The notes below the pieces were generated by a model. The model did not search any database, was not told where the DNA came from, and saw only the letters and a program-made list of their open reading frames with translations. This document shows, in pieces, positions 1 through 6,828 of a DNA stretch of 27,566 nucleotides (position 1 is the first letter of the stretch; each line of letters opens with the position of its first letter). Source of the DNA: Actinomycetota bacterium (GTDB lineage Bacteria > Actinomycetota > Humimicrobiia > Humimicrobiales > Humimicrobiaceae); NCBI GenBank assembly GCA_004376325.1, contig SOKC01000088.1, positions 1 through 27,566 of the forward strand. The letters run 5' to 3'. The position numbers and the translations under genes are program-made.

Positions 1-109
1 TTATCCTTATCTCTTTTGCTCATAATTTTTGGCACACCGCTTTCATAGAAAATTTTGCCTAGAAAAAATAAAATATATTATATAACAGGAATGCAGCACT
101 TTTAAAGCT

Positions 110-415
110 TTAATTCCTACCACTGCTTGTTACAGTAATATCACCGGTGGAGACCATTTCATCAATAAAAAAGTGGCCACCACAATCTACGGGAGCGAAA
201 TTAAAATGAACGGTAATCTTATCATCAACATAGGCTGAAATGTTTTGTATTTTAATCACTATTTTTATCTTTTCACCGGGCTTCAACCCCACTATAAGTG
301 ACCCTACTTTTTCAGGTTCTACTATTCTGGTGCTGGCATCAGTAGTGGGAGTTACAGTCTCAACACCTGTGCTCAGTTTAATCACAGTTTTTGTAGTCTC
401 TGTAGTTATCGTCAT
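110..415 (-). CDS. Small hypothetical protein
   Basis: I do not recognise this 101-residue protein. The longer frame opens at 442, but the ATG at 415 is preceded by AAAGGAT at good spacing, so I take it as the start. The N-terminal 35 residues are rich in Thr and Val with no signal peptide or membrane segment. From about residue 38 the pattern alternates (GLKPGEKIKIVIKIQN, then KITVHFNF), which looks like beta strands, possibly a small beta-sandwich domain. It contains one Cys, in DCGG. It lies 34 bases downstream of the lipoprotein gene on the same strand and may be co-transcribed with it. Function unknown. Confidence 0.6.
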   Translation of the reverse strand: MTITTETTKTVIKLSTGVETVTPTTDASTRIVEPEKVGSLIVGLKPGEKIKIVIKIQNISAYVDDKITVHFNFAPVDCGGHFFIDEMVSTGDITVTSSGRN

Positions 416-449
416 TATCCTTTTTAGATTTATAAAAAACATTTATTTA

Positions 450-890
450 TTATATAAAAGTTTTTTCAAAAATTATTTTCCACTTATTGTTTTCTTCTGT
501 CAAGTAAATATACTTTTTATACTGTTTTACCTCACCATTTTTATAGTTGACTTCAAACTCTGCTACCACCTTGCTCATATTATTCTCATATCCCAGATAC
601 ACCGTTCTTTTAACATCTATACTTTCTACATCGGAAAGTATGTTATTAAATTCATCTACGTACTTTCCCCTGCTAATACTATTCCTATCCTTATCGGGCA
701 GTAAATTTGTATAAATAAAATCCGGATCCTTATTGGCAAGAGATTGGAAAAAATCCAGAACAGCTTTTTCTGGTTCAGTTTTGAAAAAATAGGTTACATC
801 AAACTTCCCATCATAACTCCTGCAGCCTGGCAGAGCAATCATAATAATCAAAAATAAAAATAATAACCTGTAAAAACTTCTTTTAACCAA
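450..890 (-). CDS. Predicted lipoprotein with NTF2/DUF4878-like fold
   Basis: A 146-residue exported protein. Basic start (MVKRSFYR), hydrophobic stretch at residues 9-20, then the lipobox LPGC with the lipidated Cys at position 23, so signal peptidase II processing and membrane anchoring are expected. The mature part has the look of small NTF2-like or DUF4878 domains: a helix with EKAVLDFFQSLANKD, then beta-rich segments with VVAEFEVNYKNG and a C-terminal WKIIFEK strand. Such proteins are accessory envelope proteins without a known reaction. It is followed by the small hypothetical gene. The lipobox is seen directly; the fold is inference from the residue pattern. Confidence 0.7.
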   Translation of the reverse strand: MVKRSFYRLLFLFLIIMIALPGCRSYDGKFDVTYFFKTEPEKAVLDFFQSLANKDPDFIYTNLLPDKDRNSISRGKYVDEFNNILSDVESIDVKRTVYLGYENNMSKVVAEFEVNYKNGEVKQYKKYIYLTEENNKWKIIFEKTFI

Positions 891-993
891 TTTTTAAAAA
901 TAGCACTTATAATTAATACAATAAACCACTTCACTTATGTCTATTATAATATCATGGTTACTGCCTTTGAACACTGTTTTAAATTGACCTTTA

Positions 994-2061
994 TTAAACT
1001 TTAAAGATTTCTCTGATAGAGTTCAGAATTTCCATGTTTTTTACTTTTTGAATCTTGAAGCTTTCATCTATTTCCAGCTTATTTTCCAGATCAATACTAT
1101 TATTTATATCCGGAAAATCCCCTTTATTAAAGCACCCTCTTATAGTCTCAAGAACGCTTTTTGCAGTAGAATTATATTCATAACCACCTTCCAGCAATAT
1201 TCCGGTTCTACCCTGGCAGTGTTTGTAACTTAGATATGAAATAATATACATTATCTTGTAATATGATTCTTCTACCAGACCAAGAGAAGAAAGGGAATCC
1301 GAAAAATGGGAATCATATCCTGCACTTACCAGAATTAGCCCGGGATCAAATCTTTCCATAATCGGTATAATTATGTCTATCATTGCAGTTAAATAATCCG
1401 GATCCCTGGTGTAGGGCATAAAAGGAAAATTCAGGTTAAAGCCTTCTCCCTTGCCCCTTCCGATTTCATCATAATATCCAGACCCCGGATAGTGAGGATA
1501 TTGGTGGAAAGATATATAGAAAATACTATTGTCATCATAAAAGATCTCCTGCGTCCCGTTTCCATGATGAGCATCAAAATCTAATATAGCAATCCTTTCC
1601 ACTCCAAAATTTCCCTGGGCATATCTGGCAGTCAGGGCTATATTATTAAAAATACAAAATCCACTACCGGCTCCTTTAAAAGCATGGTGGCCTGGTGGAC
1701 GGATAGCAGCAAAAAATTTATCAAACTTAGTTCCCTTGCTAAAAATCAAGTCCAAACCCACAAAACAACCACCTGCAGCCAGGAGCGCGCAGTCATAGGT
1801 GTATTTTGTTACTGCTGTGTCTGAGTCCAGATAAGAAAGACCTCCCATTCTTGATAGATTTTTTATCTTCTGGATATAGTTTTTATCATGAACCATCTCA
1901 ACTTGCCTGTCAGTAGCAGGACGGGGTTTCTTAATGGCTATCTTATCTTTAAATTTCCAGTTATTTAATGCTTCCTTAATAGCAGTAAGCCTATCTGCAT
2001 TTTCAGGATGATCGGGAGCATTTTGGTGTTTTAAATAAAAATCATCATATATTATATACAT
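994..2061 (-). CDS. Histone deacetylase/AcuC-family Zn hydrolase
   Basis: A 355-residue member of the arginase/deacetylase superfamily (bacterial acetoin-utilisation or acetylpolyamine hydrolase group) that would remove acetyl groups from a lysine or polyamine in the cytoplasm. Counting from the chosen ATG, the general-base His pair is in PPGHH (125-126), the metal ligands are in DFDAHHGNG (D163, H165) and AGYD (D250), and the transition-state Tyr is in LEGGY (294). All key residues are present, so it should be active. A GTG at 2100 would add 13 basic residues and overlap the amidase stop; the ATG at 2061 gives the usual family start (MYIIYDDFYLKH), though the AGGAG at 2078-2082 is rather far from it. 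Last gene of a trxB-amidase-deacetylase run. Substrate unknown. Confidence 0.88.
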   Translation of the reverse strand: MYIIYDDFYLKHQNAPDHPENADRLTAIKEALNNWKFKDKIAIKKPRPATDRQVEMVHDKNYIQKIKNLSRMGGLSYLDSDTAVTKYTYDCALLAAGGCFVGLDLIFSKGTKFDKFFAAIRPPGHHAFKGAGSGFCIFNNIALTARYAQGNFGVERIAILDFDAHHGNGTQEIFYDDNSIFYISFHQYPHYPGSGYYDEIGRGKGEGFNLNFPFMPYTRDPDYLTAMIDIIIPIMERFDPGLILVSAGYDSHFSDSLSSLGLVEESYYKIMYIISYLSYKHCQGRTGILLEGGYEYNSTAKSVLETIRGCFNKGDFPDINNSIDLENKLEIDESFKIQKVKNMEILNSIREIFKV

Positions 2062-2092
2062 AAAATATATTATTTTTCTCCTGTTATATTTT

Positions 2093-3160
2093 TTATTCAC
2101 TTAGATACTCTAAAATGGCTTCAACTATGCTTTCACTTATCTTCATCTGATAACTTGATTTCTTTAACCTTTCTCTTTCCCTATAATTTGAAATAAAAGC
2201 AGGTTCTACTAATACCGATGTCATATTTGTTGCTTTCAGGATAGCGTAGTTTGCACCATGAACCCTGCAATCTAAAACTTTTAATTTACTGGTGATTTTA
2301 TCCTGAATCAGATTCGCAATTTTATATCCGGGAACTGAATAGGACTTAAGGCCTTTAAAATAAAAACAGCTGCAGCCATTTGCATTCTGATCCGCTGAAT
2401 AATTTAAATCTACACTAATCAACAGCTCTGCATCACTCTTATTTGCATATTCAATTCTGTCATACAAAAAAACATTCTGCTTCTTATCATCACTAATAGA
2501 AGGTAATGTCTGGATACCGCTTTTAGATAATATATCTCTGCAAAAATTTACTATACTTTTACAAATATATATTTTTTCATTAATATATTTTTCGCTACTT
2601 CCTATATCTTCTATGTTTTCACTATAATCCAGAATAATTTTATTTTCCTCTAGTTCTTTTCTTTTATCCAAATCTCTGATTATGGGAAAATTTGAAGTTT
2701 CTTTAGATACTATGATTCTTTTTAAACTTTTCAGATGTTGCAATGTCTCTTCTCCAACTATTCCGTCATCAGCAATGTTCATATTTTTCTGGAATTCTAT
2801 GAGTGCCTTATTGGTTCTTTCACAAAATATACCATTCTCATTATAAGGATAAAAACCAAGTGTTTTTAACCAGAGCTGGATAGTTCTCACATCGTCCCCT
2901 CTGAAAGGAGGGTGCTTTAGATATAGCATCCTTTCACCAATTTTATACCCGGCATCAACTAATTCCTGCCAGGTCTCCTGATCTATAACCCCTGTTACCA
3001 AAAGACCTCTATCCTGTTGGAATTTTCTGACTGCATTTTCAGTCTCAATACCAAAAATTCCATCAATATCCGTTACTCCAAGATTGTAGCCAAGCAGTTT
3101 TAATCTTCTCTGTAGATCTGTAACTTTTTCCCCTGAAGAATTTCTCCTTATTATTTCCAT
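2093..3160 (-). CDS. CwlM-like amidase-fold protein, Zn ligands lost
   Basis: 355 residues: two peptidoglycan-binding type 1 domains (about 1-75 and 80-148, each with the LQ..LK.LG...DGIFG pattern), a linker, and an Amidase_3 fold (about 175-352). Amidase_3 enzymes cut the MurNAc-L-Ala bond using a His-Glu-His zinc site. Here the DPGHGG motif is LDYSEN (177-182) and the SIHxN motif is SVDLN (249-253), so both His ligands are missing. E190 and the catalytic-type Glu in LVEPAF (E319) remain. Active hydrolysis is therefore unlikely. Its position just after trxB resembles the actinobacterial trxB-(trxA)-cwlM order; mycobacterial CwlM acts as a regulator of peptidoglycan synthesis. No signal peptide, consistent with a cytoplasmic regulatory role. 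Domain calls are firm; the regulatory role is inference. Confidence 0.82.
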   Translation of the reverse strand: MEIIRRNSSGEKVTDLQRRLKLLGYNLGVTDIDGIFGIETENAVRKFQQDRGLLVTGVIDQETWQELVDAGYKIGERMLYLKHPPFRGDDVRTIQLWLKTLGFYPYNENGIFCERTNKALIEFQKNMNIADDGIVGEETLQHLKSLKRIIVSKETSNFPIIRDLDKRKELEENKIILDYSENIEDIGSSEKYINEKIYICKSIVNFCRDILSKSGIQTLPSISDDKKQNVFLYDRIEYANKSDAELLISVDLNYSADQNANGCSCFYFKGLKSYSVPGYKIANLIQDKITSKLKVLDCRVHGANYAILKATNMTSVLVEPAFISNYRERERLKKSSYQMKISESIVEAILEYLSE

Positions 3161-3205
3161 TCTTTCAATATAAAATCAATAATTGACATCCTTATATTTC
3201 CTTCC

Positions 3206-4171
3206 TTAAGACGGGAGTCTTACAGCTGACTTCGATAAAAATCTATCAACATACATAGCAGCTATTGCCCCATCTGCAACTGCAGTTATTACTTGCCGGA
3301 GAGGTGTATTTCTAACATCACCAACCGCAAATATACCAGGGAGAGAGGCTTCCATTTGAGAATTTGTTATTATAAAACCCTTCTTATCAAGCTTTACTAA
3401 ATCTTTTACAAGTTTTGAATTAGGTTTCCAGCCAATATATTCAAAGACTCCATCAACCTTAAGTTTATATGTTTTATTTTCTTTTTTATTTCTTACCAGA
3501 ACTCCTTCTAATCTATCCCTGCCAGTAAATTTTTCTATTACAGAACTCCACAAAAATTCTATTTTTTTATTCTTAAATGCTCTATCCTTTAGAATTTCCA
3601 CCGCACGAAGTTCATCTCTTCTGTGGATCATATATACTTTCTTTGCAAATTTTGTAAGGAAAATTGCCTCCTCAATAGCTTTATCTCCACCTCCCACAAC
3701 AGCAACATCCCTATCCCTGTATAAAGCTCCATCGCAGGTTGCGCAAAAAGAAATACCCTTGCCAATAAGTCCACTTTCTCCCTTAACATTTAGCCTATCA
3801 GGGCTGGCTCCTGTAGCCATTATTACTGAATTTGTCCATATTAGCTTTTCGTCGCCAGGGCACTTAAAATGATAAGATTTATCTTTTTTCCTGGTATTAA
3901 CTGACTCAATAGAGTTTACGGCAAAATATTCTCTTACTTCGATATCAAACCTCCTGCAGTGCTCCAATAAATTTTGCGCAAGTTCATAACCTGAAATATC
4001 ATCTTTAAAGCCCGGGTAGTTTTCAACAGACTCTGTATTTATTATTTGTCCACCTGCCATTTTTTTTTCTACAATTTCAAAATCAAGCCCTGCTCTTCTG
4101 GCATTCAATGCTGCACTCAGCCCTCCCGGGCCAGCACCAATAATCAGTAGGTCAGTTTTTACTTCCTGCAT
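3206..4171 (-). CDS. trxB: Thioredoxin reductase (FAD, NAD(P)H)
   Basis: 321 residues, the usual length for low-molecular-weight thioredoxin reductase, which passes electrons from NADPH through FAD and a CxxC pair to thioredoxin. The FAD-binding GAGPGG is at 12-17, the redox-active CATC at 143-146, the second nucleotide fold GGGDKA at 160-165, and the NADPH 2'-phosphate motif HRRDELRA at 183-190. A C-terminal FAD motif GDVRNTPLRQV follows. No thioredoxin gene lies beside it in the window. It is followed, 45 bases on, by the CwlM-like gene, so it may head a trxB-amidase-deacetylase transcript. Confidence 0.95.
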   Translation of the reverse strand: MQEVKTDLLIIGAGPGGLSAALNARRAGLDFEIVEKKMAGGQIINTESVENYPGFKDDISGYELAQNLLEHCRRFDIEVREYFAVNSIESVNTRKKDKSYHFKCPGDEKLIWTNSVIMATGASPDRLNVKGESGLIGKGISFCATCDGALYRDRDVAVVGGGDKAIEEAIFLTKFAKKVYMIHRRDELRAVEILKDRAFKNKKIEFLWSSVIEKFTGRDRLEGVLVRNKKENKTYKLKVDGVFEYIGWKPNSKLVKDLVKLDKKGFIITNSQMEASLPGIFAVGDVRNTPLRQVITAVADGAIAAMYVDRFLSKSAVRLPS

Positions 4172-4311
4172 ATTGGTTAAGCTCCCATCTTTTAAAACAA
4201 TTCAATACAGATTTAAAAAGATATAAAAAGTGTATACCGCATCTATTATTATAAATAATTAGAATTTAAAATAAATGAGTAATTGAAAGCATGCTAAAAA
4301 ATATTATGTTT

Positions 4312-4372
4312 ACAGCAATAAATTACCTGTAGAATATCAATATTGGTGACATCCTCACAGCAATAAATTACC
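4312..4372. repeat. 16-bp direct repeat, two copies 45 bp apart
   Basis: ACAGCAATAAATTACC occurs at 4312-4327 and again at 4357-4372. The second copy overlaps the end of the TnpB-tail remnant; the first lies just beyond it. Only two units exist, so this is not a CRISPR. It may be a trace of insertion or excision of the IS200/IS605-type element, or a small tandem duplication. Confidence 0.75.
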
Positions 4373-4477
4373 ATGCATCCCAATATTAGGAAACGGTTCC
4401 TGCTTCACAGAGTCAACTTGCAGTGCAGAGGTTGTTCTCTCCACAGGCTTAACTTTGGACATGTCCTGCCCTAGTTC
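4355..4477 (-). pseudogene. TnpB (IS200/IS605-type) C-terminal remnant
   Basis: In the 391-bp gap 4172-4562 one minus-strand frame reads ELGQDMSKVKPVERTTSAL and then has VKQE before stopping at 4355. A KPVE motif followed some 15 residues later by KQE is typical of the extreme C-terminus of TnpB/OrfB proteins of IS200/IS605 and IS1341-like elements. Upstream the frame is broken by stops and the RuvC and zinc-ribbon domains are absent, so only the tail is left. The sequence just after the stop, GAGGATGTCA on the minus strand, resembles the right end of such elements. Recognition rests on a short stretch. Confidence 0.5.
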
Positions 4478-4490
4478 TTAACGCTCTCAT

Positions 4491-4517
4491 CTCGGATTTG
4501 AAAAACCGAGGATTCCC
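4491..4517 (-). other. Hairpin resembling an IS605 right-end/omega-RNA piece
   Basis: CTCGG at 4491-4495 pairs with CCGAG at 4506-4510 around a 10-base loop, with GGGAATCCTCGG reading on the minus strand. GAATCCTC hairpins of this kind are common at right ends of IS605/IS1341-type elements, where they form part of the TnpB guide RNA. It lies on the 5' side of the TnpB tail, so it may come from a second, neighbouring remnant. Confidence 0.3.
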
Positions 4518-4562
4518 GCTTTTGTTTCTAAAGTTTAGGATAGAAGCTGATATTATTATTTC

Positions 4563-4799
4563 CTAATATCTCTTTGCAGCTTCTTTTATTCTATCCTCAA
4601 GTTCTTCTTCTGATTTTATACCTGAAATATCCAGATCTAAATCCATCAGAAGTTTTATTGCGCTTCTAACAATCATAGTATTAGCTATTTTATGACCACC
4701 AGATTTTTTACATTCGATACCTAGATTCTCCAGAAATGACACCATATTTGAAGGCATAGTTATAGGAACCCTAAAATAATCCTGCTTTCTTTCTACCAT
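4563..4799 (-). CDS. Orphan ribbon-helix-helix-like small protein
   Basis: 78 residues. A basic N-terminus with a strand-like FRVPITMP is followed by two predicted helices (NMVSFLENLGIECKK and MIVRSAIKLLMDLDLD) and an acidic, charged tail, the general shape of a small ribbon-helix-helix DNA-binding protein or antitoxin. The ATG has AGAGG eight bases upstream and a strong sigma-70-type promoter at 4844-4872. No toxin partner follows: downstream is the TnpB remnant. It could be an orphan antitoxin or a stand-alone regulator. The family call is tentative. Confidence 0.65.
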   Translation of the reverse strand: MVERKQDYFRVPITMPSNMVSFLENLGIECKKSGGHKIANTMIVRSAIKLLMDLDLDISGIKSEEELEDRIKEAAKRY

Positions 4800-4843
4800 G
4801 TTTTAACCTCTTGCTATAATTGTATTGTAGTTTTACATATATG

Positions 4844-4872
4844 AGTATATCTATTAAAAATCAAATTGTCAA
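4844..4872 (-). promoter_or_regulatory. Sigma-70-type promoter for the 4563-4799 gene
   Basis: On the minus strand TTGACA (4867-4872), a 17-base spacer and TATACT (4844-4849). The 8-bp palindrome CATATATG (4836-4843) lies across the expected start site and could be bound by the RHH protein itself. The leader would be about 38 bases. Confidence 0.6.
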
Positions 4873-5000
4873 ATAACCAATTATTCTTAAGAAAATCAAG
4901 ATTTGACTTTCCCCTACTGGCTTGTTAAACTTCAACATTAAATGAAAATTAAGAGATTGTCTTAAGCATCTTTTAAAATTTAAGTAAAATTTATAAGAGG

Positions 5001-5136
5001 ACAGAATTTACTCCAAAAAATATTCAAACAAAAAGCAGAAAGAGTTAAAACAGTTTATAAAATTACCATAAGCATTAAAAATCCTGACCTGCAGTTGAAA
5101 CCTGGTATGCCTGCAGATGTAGCCAGCAATATCTGA
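5001..5136 (+). pseudogene. HlyD/YbhG-type membrane fusion protein tail, frameshifted
   Basis: The 402-bp gap 4800-5201 contains a decayed adaptor gene end. One frame reads TEFTPKNIQTK and then, after a one-base shift in the A-run at about 5030-5034, ERVKTVYKITISIKNPDL continues to LKPGMPADV and a stop at 5134. EFTPKNIQTKxERVKxVY and NPDLxLKPGMPADV are the characteristic C-terminal strand region of HlyD-family periplasmic adaptors that serve ABC or RND exporters. The rest of the gene is missing upstream, where 4873-5000 is AT-rich and unrecognisable. An ABC-2 exporter lacking an adaptor lies at 15244-18220, but a link is speculation. Confidence 0.65.
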
Positions 5137-5201
5137 TATTAGGATCTATTAACATAAATGTAATAACAATTAAATAAAACACAGATTATCAGAGGCCGAA
5201 A

Positions 5202-5726
5202 ATGAAAAATATTAAGAAAAAAGAAAATATTATAAAAATCTCGGTAATTGGCGGAAGTCAAGTAGACAGTGAAATTTACAACCTGGCTTATGAAGTAGGC
5301 AGGGAAATAGCCAGAAACGGCGCTGTTCTAATTTGCGGCGGTTTGAGTGGAACAATGGAAGCATCATGCAAAGGAGCTAAAGAAGAAGGGGGACTTACTA
5401 TCGGTATTCTCCCCACTGCAGATGAAAATGATGCGAATAGATATGTTGATATAAAAATTCCTACCGGAATGGGTTACGCCAGAAATGTTCCCATTATACT
5501 TTCGGCGCATGCTGTAATAGCTATCAATGGAAGTTACGGCACCCTTTCAGAAATTGGTTATACATTGACTTTTGATAAACCTATAATCGCATTAAAAACC
5601 TGGGAAGTCCGGCCCTATTACAGTGAAGACTCCCGATTTATAATTAAGGCTAAAACTGCAAAAGAGGCTGTAAAAATAGCCATAAAAGAAGCAAGAGATT
5701 ATATCAAGAAAAACCAGATAAACTAA
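5202..5726 (+). CDS. SLOG/LOG-family nucleotide-binding protein (TIGR00725-like)
   Basis: 174 residues with a Rossmann-like fold of the LOG/lysine-decarboxylase-like superfamily. It starts with ISVIGGSQVD, then GAVLICGGLSGTMEA (nucleotide-binding loop near residue 46) and ends with the segment INGSYGTLSEIGYTL. In LOG phosphoribohydrolases that last motif is PGGxGTxxE; here the PGG is replaced by NGS while GT and E remain, so cytokinin-type hydrolase activity should not be assumed. TIGR00725-type proteins have no settled function; ligand binding is likely. The start has AGAGG eight bases upstream. It is alone on the plus strand, and its stop lies in an inverted repeat TAATCAT/ATGATTA (5724-5730, 5768-5774) shared with the convergent DUF1844 gene. 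Confidence 0.85.
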   Translation: MKNIKKKENIIKISVIGGSQVDSEIYNLAYEVGREIARNGAVLICGGLSGTMEASCKGAKEEGGLTIGILPTADENDANRYVDIKIPTGMGYARNVPIILSAHAVIAINGSYGTLSEIGYTLTFDKPIIALKTWEVRPYYSEDSRFIIKAKTAKEAVKIAIKEARDYIKKNQIN

Positions 5727-5771
5727 TCATCAATTAATAATTCACTCTAATGCCCACCCGGGGCTCAATGA

Positions 5772-6197
5772 TTAAGGAAATATTTTAACAAAATTTATCT
5801 GCAAATTAGATAAAGAAGACTTTAAATTCTCTCTCTCCTCTGCGCTCACTTCATCAAGTATAACCTTTAGCAGAGCATCAAAACCATCTACGGCAAGCTT
5901 CGCCTGCTGCCTGTCCTTATATTTATCATTTACTCCAACAGGAAGTCCCATTTTCTTATAAGCAAAGCTGGAAAGGGACATCATCATCCGCGTTATGATG
6001 TCTTTGGTGGTTAATTTATCAATCTCTTCCTGGAGCTCTTTTATTATTTCTTCTTCGCTCTCTCTTTTTTCCTCTTTTTCGGCCTCTTTGGTTTCTTTCT
6101 TCCCACCCAGTCTCCCTCTCATAAATTTATCCTTTAATTCTTTATCTTCTCCATCTCCTCTGCTGCTTTTTTTCTCATTCTTTTCTTTTTTAGCCAT
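5772..6197 (-). CDS. DUF1844 domain protein
   Basis: 141 residues in two parts. Residues 1-55 are almost entirely Lys and Glu with scattered Arg and Gly, probably disordered or coiled coil. Residues 56-141 match DUF1844: a helix with MMMSLSSFAYKKMGL, then AKLAVDGFDALLKVILDE and the terminal LSNLQINFVKIF. The family is widespread and uncharacterised. The start has AGAGGTGATTAT before it. It lies 31 bases after apt on the same strand, so the two are probably co-transcribed. Confidence 0.8.
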   Translation of the reverse strand: MAKKEKNEKKSSRGDGEDKELKDKFMRGRLGGKKETKEAEKEEKRESEEEIIKELQEEIDKLTTKDIITRMMMSLSSFAYKKMGLPVGVNDKYKDRQQAKLAVDGFDALLKVILDEVSAEERENLKSSLSNLQINFVKIFP

Positions 6198-6228
6198 ATA
6201 TAATCACCTCTCTCCATTCCAATCTTTT

Positions 6229-6750
6229 TTATTCTGATTCATATTTTATCAGTGAAAATATATCATAATCCTTTAAAATTTTTCTTGGATTTAAAAACTC
6301 CAGCTCTATCAAAAAACAGAATCCAACAACTTCGCCACCCATTTTTTCAACAAGCTCAGCTTTAGCTTTCGCAGTACCGCCTGTTGCCACAAGGTCGTCC
6401 ACAATTAAAATCTTATCGCCTTTTTTTATAGCATCAATATGTATCTGCAAAATATTCTTCCCATACTCAAGATCATAAGAAACCTGACAGGTCCTGTAAG
6501 GAAGCTTTCCCGGTTTTCTAACCGGAATAAAGCCTACACCCAGTTTATAAGCAATGACCCCTCCAAATATAAAGCCTCTTGCCTCAGCCCCTAAAACTGC
6601 GTCGATCTTTTTCCCCCGCCAGTATTCAACCATCCTGTCTACTGAATACTTAAATGCTTCTACGTCTCCCACAAGAGTGGTGATGTCCCTGAATACCACT
6701 CCTTTCTTGGGAAAATCCGGAATATTTCTTATCTTTTGTTTTAAGTCCAA
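6229..6750 (-). CDS. apt: Adenine phosphoribosyltransferase
   Basis: 173 residues. Converts adenine and PRPP to AMP and PPi in purine salvage. The start MDLKQKIRNIPDFPKKGVVF is typical of Apt; AEARGFIFGG is the base-site region and ILIVDDLVATGGTA the PRPP-binding loop. Two TTG codons are possible: the one at 6756 follows GAAAGGA directly, while the one at 6750 has six bases of spacing, so I chose 6750. Upstream neighbour is the M3-like peptidase (78 bases), downstream the DUF1844 gene. PPi released here could in principle feed the PPi-type phosphofructokinase at 13321-14607, but that is inference. Confidence 0.95.
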   Translation of the reverse strand: MDLKQKIRNIPDFPKKGVVFRDITTLVGDVEAFKYSVDRMVEYWRGKKIDAVLGAEARGFIFGGVIAYKLGVGFIPVRKPGKLPYRTCQVSYDLEYGKNILQIHIDAIKKGDKILIVDDLVATGGTAKAKAELVEKMGGEVVGFCFLIELEFLNPRKILKDYDIFSLIKYESE

Positions 6751-6828
6751 TTGCAATCCTTTCTATAACCTTTTACCCATTTTAAAAGTATTTTATAATA
6801 TATAAACGTATAATAAAATCAAGTATTC

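Noticed and set aside
1..23. Possible start of a minus-strand gene (MSKRDKD) running off the left edge
   Set aside because: Only seven codons are visible and there is no clear ribosome site; cannot be told from chance.
240..704. 154-codon plus-strand open frame
   Set aside because: Antisense to the lipoprotein and small hypothetical genes, which have ribosome sites and a lipobox; composition is that of a shadow frame.
4312..4372. CRISPR-like repeat
   Set aside because: Only two 16-bp units with a 29-bp gap, no further units and no cas genes.
5724..5774. Inverted repeat TAATCAT/ATGATTA between convergent genes, as a terminator
   Set aside because: Loop of 37 bases and no T-run; the inner GCCC/GGGC stem is only four pairs.
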